Assembly (NCBI RefSeq): GCF_022458985.1
Contig: NC_061776.1
Coordinates: forward strand, 7,814,379 to 7,878,378
DNA from: Mugil cephalus
Taxonomy: Eukaryota > Chordata > Actinopteri > Mugiliformes > Mugilidae
Length of the DNA: 64,000 bases
Direction of reading: 5' to 3'
In this document: positions 20,200 through 32,600 of the stretch, in pieces
How the letters are laid out: each line of letters starts with the position of its first letter
Position numbering within the stretch: position 1 is the stretch's first letter
Translations under genes and position numbers: made by a program
The notes under the pieces: model-generated
Databases searched by the model: none
What the model saw: only the letters and a program-made list of their open reading frames with translations
What the model was told of the DNA's origin: nothing

Positions 20200-23100
20200 T
20201 TATTTTAGTTTCCGGATCTTCTCCATGAGGTGGACACTGATGGTGACAGACACCATGATGATCAGACCAACAGAGAACATGACTGTTTTCACCAGACAGA
20301 TGGAGACACCATCAGAGAGACCTGCAAATATGAGAAAAGTGTCAGAGCAAAACCATAACAGGTTCAGATACATGAACCTCTATGTTATTATTAGATAAAT
20401 GTTTTGTCTGTAACTCTCACCAGCATGTAGGGGACAGAAATTCTGAATCTGTGTCCTATTTTCCGTCCAACTGACTTGGTTGCTATGGTGACAGATGATT
20501 GTTCCATTCAACAGGTGGACACGGAGGGAAGCACCAGAGTTGGTGACCTTTGATTGGTCTCCTCCCTCCTGAGAGCAGGTTTTGGTGTCACATGTGAAAG
20601 TGCTGCTGATGTGTGAGTCCTCTGTGCTGCAGGTCACAGTGAGGTTACAGGAGTCTGAGCTGATGGACACAGAGTCTGGATTCAGATCAACTGGAGACAC
20701 TGGACCTGATGGAGGAAAGTAGGTGCGAGGAGGTTTACAAACATGACGGCAGATGTTCTCTGTCAGTGTGTGAAATGTTCAGAAACCTACCTTGAACTGT
20801 GACCATGTATTTAGTTATTGTTTGTTCTTTATCTCCCATCACTCGTGCTGTATAAACTCCACTGTCGTCATCTTGTAGATTCTTTAATTTCACTGAGTAA
20901 TTTTCCACAGAGAACTCAACCCTTCCAGTGTAACCTTCAGAGACTCTTGGTTTTCCACCAGGTGAATATCCTACTAAAACTTTGCTTGTATTAAATTTCC
21001 AGGCAAGAAATTGAAAGTCCTTTGTAACATCATCCATGACTTCCAGAAGTACATCATCTCCTCTCTTCACAAACACATCAGTCACAGCACTGGACCCTGT
21101 AAAACAGTAGATACATAATAATGAAATTAGATCAATCATAAATACTGTATTTCTGTACCTAACTTCCAACACAATGTCAGTGATCAGTTAAATAATGATT
21201 ATGTATCTTTATCTTTAAAATATTTCTGAGCCTCAAAGAAACATGTGAACAAACAGTGACCATGTCAGTTTGTCCAAGTTCAGCTTCACAGCAGACATGT
21301 GTCTACTGCACATATGTCTGACTTATTGCATTGTTTAGCCTTGATTTTTATGACATTGTTAGACCACGACATACTGAGGAAAAGAACATTTAAAAGCTGT
21401 TGTTTAACATTAAAATTCTACAGCGTTGAGTCTCTGAGTTACAGCAATCATACTATGATATAATACAAGTATAACAGCATGGTTCATTTGTTTGTATCAG
21501 GTTTTCATGGATAAAATGTCTAAGAACATTGTAGATTGTCTCTTTCCCTCATTACAAAACAATTCTGTAGAAAGATTTGGACACATGTTTTACTATTTAG
21601 TGTGGTGCTCTCAAATCTGATTTATATATTTATGGACTGTAGTTAATGTGAAGAAATGGAAGCTGATAGTTAAAACTGTCCAAACATGTTGATTACAGAA
21701 CAAGTTTAAGAGAAGTCAGTTGTTCAGAGGAACTCTATCTATCAATCAGCCACAACAATAAAACCACCGACAGGAGAAGTAAACATAAACCATCTTGTGA
21801 CAATTAAATGTGGATATGTGGATATTACTTTGTACCACCCACCTAGACCAGACCACACACCCCCACCCCATAGTAATGACACAGACACACACACAAAAAC
21901 ACTTTAGGATTAACTAAAGAAAGATGGAGTTACCTTTGTCAGAATCTGTCACTTCTTGTTTTGTTGTGTTGTACGCTTCCTGTTTTATTTTGAAAAGATT
22001 TGTCTTCCCAGTGTTTGTCAGTTTTACTTCCCCTCTTTGTTCCTTTTCCCGCCTTTGTTGATTAGCAATGTGTTTCACCTGTGTCTTGTCACCATGTATT
22101 TAAGCCCACCCCACTATGTTTTCTGATCTAGATTGTCTTCGAACCGTGTGTCTTTTCTTTCCAGCCTTCCTAGTAACTTCTGTTGTGCCTGTGGTGTATG
22201 ACCAGTCTAGTTGTCTTGGTTTTTGGATTGTCGCCTGCTCCTTACCTGCTGGTTTGCCTGTTTCTGTCTGCCCTTCCCTGTGTGACCTGCTGTTTCGCTC
22301 TGATTAAAAGGTTCTGGATCGTGGACTCGGTACCTTTGCCTTCCCTTCCTTTTGCAACTGGGTTCACGCTCACCAGCCCTTTCAACCTTAGCCTGTTATA
22401 TTTATACAGATGCTGCACATATATAAGGAATCACATGATTTAATTTATCTGTAGCTGGAATTTATCATAAAAGTAACATTGACCTAGTTGTTTTTTTCAC
22501 TGTTATTCTGAGGAAGTCAAACAGAGACCGTCACATATGCACATACTGACATATTCCATCTCCCAGCAACATGTTTTCTTGTTGAGTGCTGTGTGCATTA
22601 TTGGTACGACTGTAATTTAGTTCAGTTACAGCACTGACCTGGAGCTGTTGGCTTGAATTTTTCCTTCTCAAATGTCTGATATTTTAGTTTTTCTTTTCAT
22701 ACTTTTATTTGTTATTAGAGAAATTTTCATTTTAAAAGCTCATATTTTGTTAATAGAGACACAAGGTAAATTTGAAGCTGTATTATTTGTCATAAAACAT
22801 GAATTTACTGTTTCAAATGCTACATTTATACACTCTTATAAAATATCATCTCTTATAGCAAAAGTGACACAGAGTAATATATCAAGTTACAATATTTAGA
22901 AAAAATATGTAAAAATAAATGTGTACATCTAAGACTATGCATTACTGTATACTTATATGTAGCAGTTAGTATCCATGTAGTACATATTGAAGTACCTCAG
23001 AATGATCCCACCAACAAGTACTAATTATTTAAGGTGATACGATAGTAATACCACAACATCTCAGCTTTGAAAACAACAATCAGGAGACGAAGTAACAATA

Positions 23101-23482
23101 GTTGTAAAGTTCTAACCTTGACTTTGTCATGAAAAACTATAAATGTGTTGAGATGCCATTTTAAGCCATGACCACAGGAAGTGGTTCATGAACTAGACAA
23201 ACGCTGCTGAAACATTCGTCCTCTCTCTAAAGAAACAGTTACAGCTACAACGTACTCTGGACATATAGAACTTTAATATCTGCTTCTTCCTCCTGTGATC
23301 GCATGCTTTTAGTTTCAATTCTATCTTTTATGGAGACATCTCAGAGCTATAGGACGAAAAGCAGATTTTAAAGTTAAGAAGATAAAAAACACCAAGTATT
23401 ACTCATACAAGAATAGGATCTTACCTTGAATTTGAATTGAAAATATCACAAAAACAGTCAATAAGAAAGATTTAATTTCCAT
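20200..23482 (-). CDS. Gene F: SLAM/CD2-like receptor, mirror copy of E
   Basis: Minus-strand exons in order are 23482-23425, 21096-20791, 20705-20421 and 20321-20200, giving 256 aa. The signal exon reads MEIKSFLLTVFVIFSIQ. The V domain carries DDVTKDFQFLAWKFNT, GYSPGGKPRVSEGYTGRVEF and TARVMGDKEQ, with no Cys. C2 has six Cys and ENRTQ in place of TQKNMTQ, which keeps an N-glycosylation site. The TM keeps the Lys, and the tail stops at K-I-R-K-L-K although the longer-tail sequence (SSNQMNIELN type) follows out of frame. The first intron holds the same solo LTR as gene E. Its 3' flank is class alpha, unlike its mirror partner E, so the inversion and the flank exchange were separate events. Confidence 0.8.
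21937..22384 (+). mobile_element. Solo LTR, copy 2 (plus)
   Basis: 448 bp, starting TGTCAGAATCTG and ending CCCTTTCA, with a perfect 5-bp duplication ACCTT at 21932-21936 and 22385-22389. It contains a tatttaagccc TATA-like box (about 22097) and ctgattaaaagg (about 22299). The features fit an LTR of a retrotransposon with 5-bp target duplications; the family is not assigned. Confidence 0.8.
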
Positions 23483-23575
23483 TTCAAAACATCCAGTTTA
23501 TGGATGTTCACGAGCTGCTTCCTCAGAGAAAATGAGAAGTGTTAGTTCCTGTTTAATTATTTCTACTAAAGACGT

Positions 23576-23593
23576 TTACCACAGGGGGCGTCT
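23576..23593 (+). promoter_or_regulatory. CTCF-like motif upstream of gene F
   Basis: Mirror of 14318-14333, with the cagggggcg core, 94 bp from the start of the MELK exon. Confidence 0.3.
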
Positions 23594-23726
23594 TTAGTTT
23601 TGTGGAGACACTATGTCTATAAGACGCCCATAGTTTGTCAAACTACAATGGAGAGATGATCTAAGACAAGGTTCATGTATCTGAACCTGTTGTGGTTTTG
23701 CTCTGACAGTTTTCTCATGTTTGCAG

Positions 23727-23845
23727 GTCTCTCTGATGGTGTCTCCATCTTTCTGGTGAAGACAGTCGTGTTCTCTGTTGGTCTGATCATCATGGTGTCT
23801 GTCGTCATCAGTGTCCACCTCATGGAGAAGATCAGGAAACTAAAT

Positions 23846-23896
<51 letters not shown>

Positions 23897-23914
23897 ATCA
23901 GTATGATAATATAA
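23727..23914 (+). pseudogene. Orphan transmembrane exon extended by a TA repeat
   Basis: The acceptor and TM frame (DGVSIFLVKTVVFSVG) are intact. Loss of one A after AGG AAA CTA shifts the stop away, so the frame enters the (TA)n tract at 23849-23893 and would add alternating Tyr-Ile. No C2 exon precedes it. It mirrors the orphan at 14 kb. Confidence 0.7.
23849..23893. repeat. (TA)n microsatellite
   Basis: About 22 TA units directly after the orphan TM exon. The mirror position at 14 kb has only a short AT-rich run. Confidence 0.9.
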
Positions 23915-24539
23915 AATATACAAAATATGAAAAATATCAATACTTTTAATACTTCAGTCATTTGAGGCAATGTAGGAACACAGTGGAAAGTAACAAAATC
24001 TTGTGTAAAACCTCAGGTTAAACCACAACACAGAATATGAGTCATTTATGACGAGGAGGACAGAAGAGGAGAGAACAGTTCTTCATAGTTAAACAATCAT
24101 TATTTTACATATTCTTTTTTAGTATTTACTCAGATATATAGTAAATGAGGCCACTACCTCAGTAAACTTCAGAGTTTAAAATAAATAAATAAACTGAGGG
24201 AATATATAAAATATAGTAAAATGTGCAGAATCCCACATATGTGTAATGCAGATAAACCTGCAGGATTTACAGAAGATGATATTTGTGTTGCTTCATACTT
24301 GATTTATTGACATATAGTTTCATAGTTGAAATAATTTCATTCTTCATCAAAAGAGTTCAACCAGTAAAGAGTCTGTTAAGAGTTCACTGGATTAGAGAAG
24401 CTGACTTCTTTCCATTTACGTGTTAACATGACAAAACCGGAAAGACACCATGATGTCTGGCTGTAGTCTGTGGTGTGGTGGTTGATTCAAAACTATTTCC
24501 ACTGTTACATTTACATTTAACAAAGCAAGAAGCTCTACC

Positions 24540-24588
24540 ATGTCTCTCTCTGTGATACTTGGACTGATGCTCTGCATTGAAGCACCAG
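24540..24588 (+). pseudogene. Orphan MSLSV signal exon
   Basis: An intact 49-nt signal exon with donor and ETS/RUNX promoter block. Its unit continues like intron 1 of gene M to about 25510, then stops at an LTR; no V exon follows before the next signal exon at 26643. In principle it could still splice to the V exon of gene G at 31912. Confidence 0.65.
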
Positions 24589-25519
24589 GTAGGACAAGAA
24601 CACTGTCTGATTAAATGTTGACAACAGGAACAGCAACGATACCAGATTCTTTATGTGGATTAATAACAGCAGCAGTAGGGGCACAAGTGGATCCAGTTTA
24701 TATCTAATGATCAGAAAAACACACATGAAACCTGAAATAATGTGTTGTTCTATTAGAGAAGAGAAGGCGACAGTAGTTTATCTTTCTTTATATGTATAAT
24801 CAGAAACAAATGGACCAAGAGAGGAAAGATATGAAAAGAGGGAGGGGCTTATAAGAATTGTCTCTGTATTGACATAAACTGTGAACAAATTAAGACCTAA
24901 ACTAATATGTTATAAAGGAGGGATCACAGTGAGTTTTTTTGTTTTGACCAAGTTGATTTAAACAACACTTCTGACTTCTCTCTGCAAACAATCGCTCAGC
25001 TTCCTGTTTCTGTTCTGAGAAAATTAAATACACAAACTAAAAATCTTCAGCCTTACAAGTTAACGTCTCAATATCTGTATATAAAATAAGAGACAAAACA
25101 CATTTGAAACAATAATCAAAATATCAACACACACATTTGATTAAACTTATTTCAAGTTGCTGGATTATTATAGATCAGTTGATTCTAACAAAGTGAAGTC
25201 TTCTGAACACATGTACAACCATGAAGAAATATCTGAGGCTGCTTGAGGTCATTTTGAGACGTGGACAGATGGAGCTAAGAATGAAAGATGGAACAAGAGG
25301 AGAGACAGAAAAATGAGAAAGTGGAAGAAAGTCTCCGTTTTCAGTAGAGACTGTGCAGAGATGTAAAGAAATGTAAAGAGTTCTCTATCATGGGACACAA
25401 TGTGACAAGAGTTATTAATATAGTGTAGAGAGAGGTTTACCTGTTTATCTTTCTAGTAAAGGTTTGAACACACTGAATAGTTGTCAGCAGGAACAAGACA
25501 AAATGTTGCGTCCCTTTGC

Positions 25520-25859
25520 TGTTGTGTGTCGTGGCAAAATAGAAGAGAATGAACCCAAGCGCAGGACTCAGATGTTCAGGCTCAACAGAAGTTCTAATAA
25601 CAAAAGATCTTGAGCAAAAAGTCTAATATACAAATAATACAATTCCAAAGGCTAGCTGGAGGACTGGCAACTGGAAGAACTGGCAGAGAATGGTAGAACA
25701 GAGAGTCCTTAAGTATGGTTCAACATAATGAGAGATGTGAAATAGGTGGGAAGGCAGCCCAGCCCCAGTGTAGCAATCAGCAGCTCATTCCACACACCTG
25801 AGGTGAGAAAAGCAGACATGAAAGTAAATCAAAAGAGGGCAACAAGTCACCTCCTAACA
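25520..25859. mobile_element. LTR-like element at a unit junction
   Basis: 340 bp bounded by TG and CA (tgttgtgtgtcgtgg ... cctcctaaca). Read on the minus strand it has a ccatacttaaggactc core-promoter-like word. It is unrelated to the four solo LTRs. No target duplication is visible: the left flank is MSLSV intron DNA (interrupted at cgtccc) and the right flank is a different part of the repeat unit (attgaaagtaaac). Confidence 0.5.
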
Positions 25860-26642
25860 GATTGAAAGTAAACTACTACACATCAGTTGTTTAAACTTTA
25901 CCCTGTTTGGTTTCTCTTTGTCAGACATATTTTATCTGATTGTGTCTCAGTTTGGTTTTCCTGTTGGTGCATTAGCTCGGCTAAATGAGGCCACTACCTC
26001 AATATACCTCAGAGTTTAAAATAAATAAATAAATGACTCTGATGTCCTTTTTTCTTTATGAAGCTATGATTCAAAATACACTCAGTTTTATATTAACCAG
26101 ACACATTAAGTGTATTTGTACCAAGTATCGTTATCAAATCGGTATCGCTGATATTAGCCTGAATGTTTCTCAGTATCAGATCAGAAAGGACTATATAAAA
26201 TATCAAATATAGTAATATATAATAAAATGTGCAGAAAACCCCAGTTAAGATAAAGAAACCTTTAAAGTTTATAAAACTATGTTGTGAATATTATTGTACA
26301 GAACAACTAGGTCGTATTAAGATCAGACATGAATCCCAAATATGTTTAATGCAAATAAACCTGCAGGATTTACAGAAGATGATATTTGTGTTGCTTCATA
26401 CTTGATTTATTGACATATAGTTTCATAGTTGAAATGATTTCATTCTTCATCAAAAGAGTTCAACCAGTAAAGAGTCTGTTAAGAGTTCACTGGATTAGAG
26501 AAGCTGACTTCTTTCCATTTACATGTTAACACAACAAAACCAGAAAGACACCATGATGTCTGGCTGTAGTCTGTGGTGTGGTGGTTGATTTAAAACTATT
26601 TCCACTGTTACATTTACATTTAACAAAGCAAGAAGCTCTACC
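25860..26642 (+). promoter_or_regulatory. Upstream region of gene G
   Basis: Standard MSLSV-type upstream DNA: the acacattaagtgtatttg word (about 26100), the conserved 26226-26400 block, then the promoter block (26520-26640), in which the usual aaaccggaaag is aaaccagaaag, weakening the ETS core. The RUNX-like TGTGGT words remain. Confidence 0.4.
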
Positions 26643-29600
26643 ATGTCTCTCTCTGTGATACTTGGACTGATGCTCTGCATTGAAGCACCAGGTAGGACAA
26701 GAACACTGTCTGATTAAATGTTGACAACAGGAACAGCAACGATACCAGATTCTTTATTTGGATTAATAACAGTAGCAGTAGGGGCACAGCTTCCTGTTTC
26801 TGTTTAGAGAAAATTAAATACACAAACTAAAAATCCCCTTGCAGCCCCTCTGCTGTCCTTCAGTGGCAGCGCAAGTGTCTTTAGGTGGTGATAAGCTGGA
26901 TTTCCTGTCACATGGTTCAATATGAAGGTTGAAGAGGAAACATGTAAGATAAAGGACTGATGTTAAAAACTTTGCTGGATGTTGAGTTAGAGTTTTATTT
27001 TTCATTATTATGTACACTGTAAAAAAAAAAAAAAAAAAAACGTAAAAAACGATAGATTTCTGGCAGCAGGGGCGCCATAAAAATACCGTAAAATAAAGGA
27101 AAATTACTTCCTTGTGAAAATACAGTTTGCTTGTAAATTAACATTTTCAGGTTGTTGTAACGTTTAATTAGAAACATTTTCACATTTTTAAATGATTAAA
27201 TCACCTACAAATATGTTAAATAAATGTTGTATTACGAACAATAATGCTTAAATTTACAGAAATGTGCTGTTACTAATCGGTTTTAATGACATTATTTTAT
27301 GGGAAGAGATTGTATAATAATTTATATGTGATGTAATACAAGAGTATATGACACAAAATAATGAGATTAATCTTTCAAAACACGTCAAAAAACTGTTGCA
27401 AAACTAGATATTTGGTTAGATTGCAAGAATTTACTGTTAATTTTAGAAAACATCAAATGGATATTTAATTGTTTTACGTTGTTTTTAGCGTTTAATTACA
27501 AACATTTTACATTTTAAAATAATGAAATTACCCATAAAGACAGCAAATTAACATTGTAATATAAATAATAATGCTTAAAGTTACAGAAATGTGCTCTTAT
27601 TAGTTGTTTTAATGGCATTATTTTATTTAAAAAAGGCTGTAGGCTATATTAGATTAGATGTAATATAACACTATACAACAATAATTTGATCTTTTCAAAA
27701 CATGAGAACATTATTACAGCAATATTCAAATATCTATTCTATTTAAATGACTGGTTCTGAAACAAAAACAAAACAAAATTCAACTGAACTGGTAATGAAA
27801 GAAAAAAGTTTAAAAAAAATAAAAATAAAAAAAAAATTACCAATTTACATACAAGTCACCGTACATCCACAACACTGATTAGAAACTTGGTGAAACGTCA
27901 CTGGAAATAAATCCATACTCTATACCAGGGGTCGGCAACCCTCAACACTCAAAGGGCCATTTGGAAAGAAAACACTGGGAGCCACAAAACCCCTTTGACA
28001 TCTAAAATGAAGATAACACTGCATATATCGTTTTCACCTCTATGCTAGGCCCATAGTGTGTTGCATTTATGAAATGAAATAACTGCTACAGAGAAAACAA
28101 AATTGCATTATGCATACATAACGGGGATTTATCCATGGTCGTCTTACCTGGGGTCGAAAAGATCAATAAATAGCGGGCTGGACCTGCAGGCGGCTGTCGT
28201 ACGTCGGCAGTTGTGGCGTATGTTTTGTGCAACAAAAAATTAAATACATTTTATTTTAATGTTTAAAGATCACCATCAATTCAAATTTAGAATTATATTG
28301 AAAAAATTAATGCACTAAAATAAAAATACATTTGAATTAAATACTCAACTAGTAAATGAGCTGCAATGCACTGTGGGAGTTCAGTGTTTTTTGGTTGTTA
28401 CAACCATGAGTGTGGTGTGGCATTCAGTGTCATTCAGTTGTTGTGTAACTCTCGCTCGTTCACTGATGAGTGACTAGTTGCCGCTATTCTGAGGCAGTTA
28501 GTTAGCGTGAAAAAGTGAACGGCTTTGATCAGTGTCCTTGCTCCGCACCGCTCGCTGCAGAAAGCTACAACAGAGGAACGAAAGAGCTGCATGCGGCTCC
28601 GGAACCGCGGGTTGCCGACCCCTGCTCTATACAGTTGACGAGGTGTGGTGTCCATACTTGAACTACTTGTTGATCGTAGTGAAGTTGCTGTTTCTGAGCT
28701 GTAACCACCTGAAGAGAAGACAGAAAACATTAGGGTTTATTAAATAATAACAGCTAATAACAGTTTAAGAGGCAGGACCAGGATAAAGGTGCAAGAATAT
28801 ACAGCCTTTTCCAACACCACAGCAGTCACACAAGTCCCACTATCGATGACACTGTTGCTTTGGGACAGACAAGCTTGCAAGATCTCAACATAACACACTA
28901 CAAAGAAAATACACACCAGGCTGACTATACATGGGAACTAAATGAACAACATATAGTTGTTGGGGGAACTATTGCTACTGCTGGATACAAAAGTCATTTT
29001 TTTCTGTACATTGTGATAAAGTATCCTGTGTTCATCCCACAATCCCATCCCATCATTAGTTGTGTGTCATTTGCTACCTATTCTATCAGAATCTAGAGAA
29101 GATAGACCCAACTGATGATACTGATTTATAAGCACACTGTCAATCCACTGCTGCTGACTGTACTATATACACTAAGTTACAGGTAGATGATCTTATTTTT
29201 CAGCCCATCTAACCCAAAAAAGTACTTGTGTGCAACAGATGCATGTACTCACCAGAGAGGGGCATCTGGTCAGACTGTGTTACTGGACTTGTACTGGTAC
29301 TGGCTCTGCTCAACTGTTGTTTGCTCTGGCTGCTTGGAGGACTGTCCAAGACATGTTGTTGGCCTTACTAAAGGACAGATAGTAGTAATATTTAAACACA
29401 GACATCACATAGCTCAATGTGGGTATATTATTACCTAACATAATTATATCCTCAGTAGCCATTAATATATTTAAAACTGTTCCTTTCTCAATATAATGCA
29501 TTACACCACCACTAAGACCCACTATGAAATCAATGATGAACAAGGTGTAGTGTATAGTCATCACCTTTTTCAAAACATCAACAAAAATGTAGAGAAGATT

Positions 29601-32600
29601 CTTTGAAGTATAATTCATAGTAGAACTGCTGTATTGGACTGCATTGATTAGTACAGGTGGACCTAATAAGTAGATTTTGACTATGCATATTTTTTTAATG
29701 TGAAAGTTTATTCTGTACAAACTGAAACACACACTTGTCTTTTTGAGCAGTGACATTTCCTGGCTTCAACTGGTCTGAGGACAGAAAGGAGGTCACTCTC
29801 CTGCAGGTAGCTCAGGTCCTCAACTCCTAAACTTTGCAGATGCTCCAGCAAAAGCTCAGGGTCTCTCAGTTAAGGCACTGATTTGATGAAAGACAGAAGC
29901 GGACTCTCTGCATCCATGACTAGGAGGACTAGAAGGGATGAAAAATACTGTTACTGTCAGATTTTAATCTTTCAAACTCCAGATGACTGTGTCAACAATG
30001 CTATGCTTAAGTGAAATTACTCTTGTCCCACAAAGCTTGTACACATGCAAATGGTAATAATCTAGTTTCTGCTCAGGCTTCCAACATTTCATGCTTGTTT
30101 CACTTCATACAATGCAAGTGCTGGCACATAGGACACATCATGAGGTGTAACAAAGTATACGTGCTGGTCCTGCATCAAAAGCATGAGCTGAATCTGTCTG
30201 AATTCAAGTGCCTCACCTTGGTTTAAACACAGAAAGACCCTTTTAGTACTGAGTGCCTTTCCACTGCATCTCGGTAGCTGCTCAACATTGGGTTCTTTGA
30301 CTAAGGTTTCACTGTGTTATGCCATGAAATCAACTCTCACCACTTATCCGCAGAGACAAAGAAAAAAAAAATGATGAATCATGAAATATGCCAAAATCGA
30401 AATAAATGCAATTGGTTGTGAAAAAGTGGACCTAAACTGTGTTAGCAGATCTCCCCTCAATAAACTACAAGATGATCGTTAGCTTATCCTTTACATATTT
30501 TTCAGTATTGTTTTGAATTTCATGTTGACCACTGACTAGTGTTGCACCAGTGTTGAAAAACCTTGAAAAAGGCTGAGTAGGTCGCTCCTCCTATATTTGT
30601 GAGAGTAAGAGTAAGATGAAAATATTACTTTAAGAAAGAGTAACTGGTTAAAATAAACCATTACCAAATCTCAGTATCATTTATAAAACATTTGTTCTCT
30701 CTTCTTTGGAAGAAAATCTACTTAAAATGGCTTATTAGTGACACCTGCAAGTGGAGGAATAGGAGCAGTCTGCATGGAAAGAAGACTTTGACATTTTGAC
30801 ACGTTCCATAAAATCCAGCTTCCTATCCTAGCCAAAAATCATGCCATTTGAAGAGACGCAGTAAAAGTTATGGCCAAAAAATTAGTGAAAATGTAGAAGA
30901 GGGTTAATAATTGATTATTGTTCATTGTTGCAGCTCTAAACAAATGTTGTTCCTCTTTCTCTCCGCCTGTGTCAGTCAGTTCACAAAAGTAAACGTAATG
31001 ACTCACTGTTAAGTGCTTAGCTAACGTTAGCGTAAATAAAATAAAAGTGGTTGGTCTGGCTGACTACTAACAGTCATAGATATATATCTATGATTAACAC
31101 TGGAAGACGCCGCCGCCGGCCATACTTTTGTCATCATAGCTGGCTAACATTTCAATTGACGACATGCTAGCGGATTCGTTTTGTCGACTGAGTAAAGTCA
31201 GAGGCATAGTGGTAAATAAAGCGAATACTACTAAGCTTCAGTTTGATACTTGCCTTCTGCCTTCGTCCTTCCTCCTTCCTCCAACCTCGGAGGAAGTTCC
31301 CGTTTCTGTGACCAAACGGCAACAGCCGCGTGGTGGTTGTTGACCTTGTTAAGCGTAACGTCAAAGACTGATCTTCAGTGTCCCAACAGCCAATGGCATG
31401 TCTTCTTCTTCTTCTTCTTCTCCAACCGTTTCTGTCCACCAATCCAAACGGGACCTGCACTTTTCAAAGCACTCCAATGACATGTCGCGTTCACGTTTGT
31501 GCAGAGAGACGTTGCAGCAGTAAAGTGTCTCCTGATTACACGTGTTTTGTTCAAGATGAACAAAAACAATAAAAATAAAAAATAAATAATTTTTCAATTG
31601 TTTATTCCATTAAATAAAAGACAAATATTTTTAAAATTACGATACATTTGTGAACATATTTTAACAATAAATATCCGTATTTCTAATGTTTTTTTGTAAA
31701 AGAACAGAAATATCATGTTCCCACAGGTATTTTCACAGGTACAGTGATTTCATGTTATTTTACACTTGACATGTAAAATCGCAATCTTTTTCGTTGATTG
31801 TCCAGATTGTTTCTGTATTTTTAGAATACAAAATTAATCTGTAAAAATAAACAGTACATCGCCGTTATATTACTTTCTTTTTTTTTTAACAGTGTATCTA
31901 CTGTTTTACAGGGTCCAGTGCTGTGATTGATGTGTTTGTGAAGAGAGGAGATGATGTACTTCTGGAAGTCATGGATGATGTTACAAAGGAATTTGATTTC
32001 TTTGTCTGGACATTTGATTCAAGCAAAGTTTTAGTAAGATATTCATCTGTTAGAGGACCAAGAGTCTATGAAGGTTACACTGGAAGGGTTGAGTTCTCTG
32101 TGGAAAATTACTCAGTGAAATTAAAGAATGTACAAGATGACGACAGTGGAGTTTATACAGCACATGTGACAGGAGCTGAAGGACAAACAATAACTAAATA
32201 CATGGTCACAGTTCAAGGTAGGTTTCTGAACATTTCACACACTGACAGAGAACATCTGCTGTCATTTTTGTAAACCTCCTCACACCTACTTTCCTCCATC
32301 CGGTCCAGTGTCTCCAGTTGATCTGAATCCAGACTCTGTGTCCAACAGCTCAGACTCCTGTAACCTCACTGTGACCTGCAGCACAGAGGACTCACACATC
32401 AGCAGCACTTTCACATGTGACACCAAAACCTGCTCTCAGGAGGGAGGCGACCAATCAAAGGTCACCAACTCTGGTGCTTCCCTCCGTGTCCACCTGTTGA
32501 ATGATACAATCATCTGTAACCATAGCAACCATGTCAGTTGGACGGAAAATAGGACAAAGATTCAAGATCTCTGTCCCCTACATGCTGGTGAGACTGACAG

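Larger units (their letters stand above)
20200..25176. repeat. Right arm of large inverted duplication
   Basis: Reverse complement of 12759-18056 at high identity by eye, including the LTR and the orphan TM and signal exons. See the entry for the left arm. Confidence 0.75.
27015..31894. mobile_element. 4.9 kb DNA transposon in intron 1 of gene G
   Basis: It is flanked by TA on both sides (27013-27014 and 31895-31896) and interrupts a sequence (ttattatgta|tctactg) that is continuous in genes A, D, E, J, K and M. The ends are CACTGTAAAAAA and TTTTTTAACAGTG, short inverted repeats of about 20 bp with a long A-run at the left. There is no recognisable transposase. A 148-codon minus-strand frame (29756-29310) and a GC-rich block with short trinucleotide runs (31090-31480) are the only protein- or promoter-like parts. 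The superfamily is unassigned. Confidence 0.75.

Noticed and set aside
22672-22899. Plus-strand frame with a hydrophobic start and a caag|gtaaat donor, like a third signal exon
   Set aside because: In the homologous copies E, I and K a stop codon interrupts the frame (ctctaaacc), and the F frame depends on a small local difference, so it is most likely chance.
31378-31572. Frame starting MACLLLLLLLQPFLSTN that looks like a secreted Cys-rich peptide
   Set aside because: The Leu run is a CTT trinucleotide repeat inside the 4.9 kb transposon, and there are no splice or promoter features to support it.
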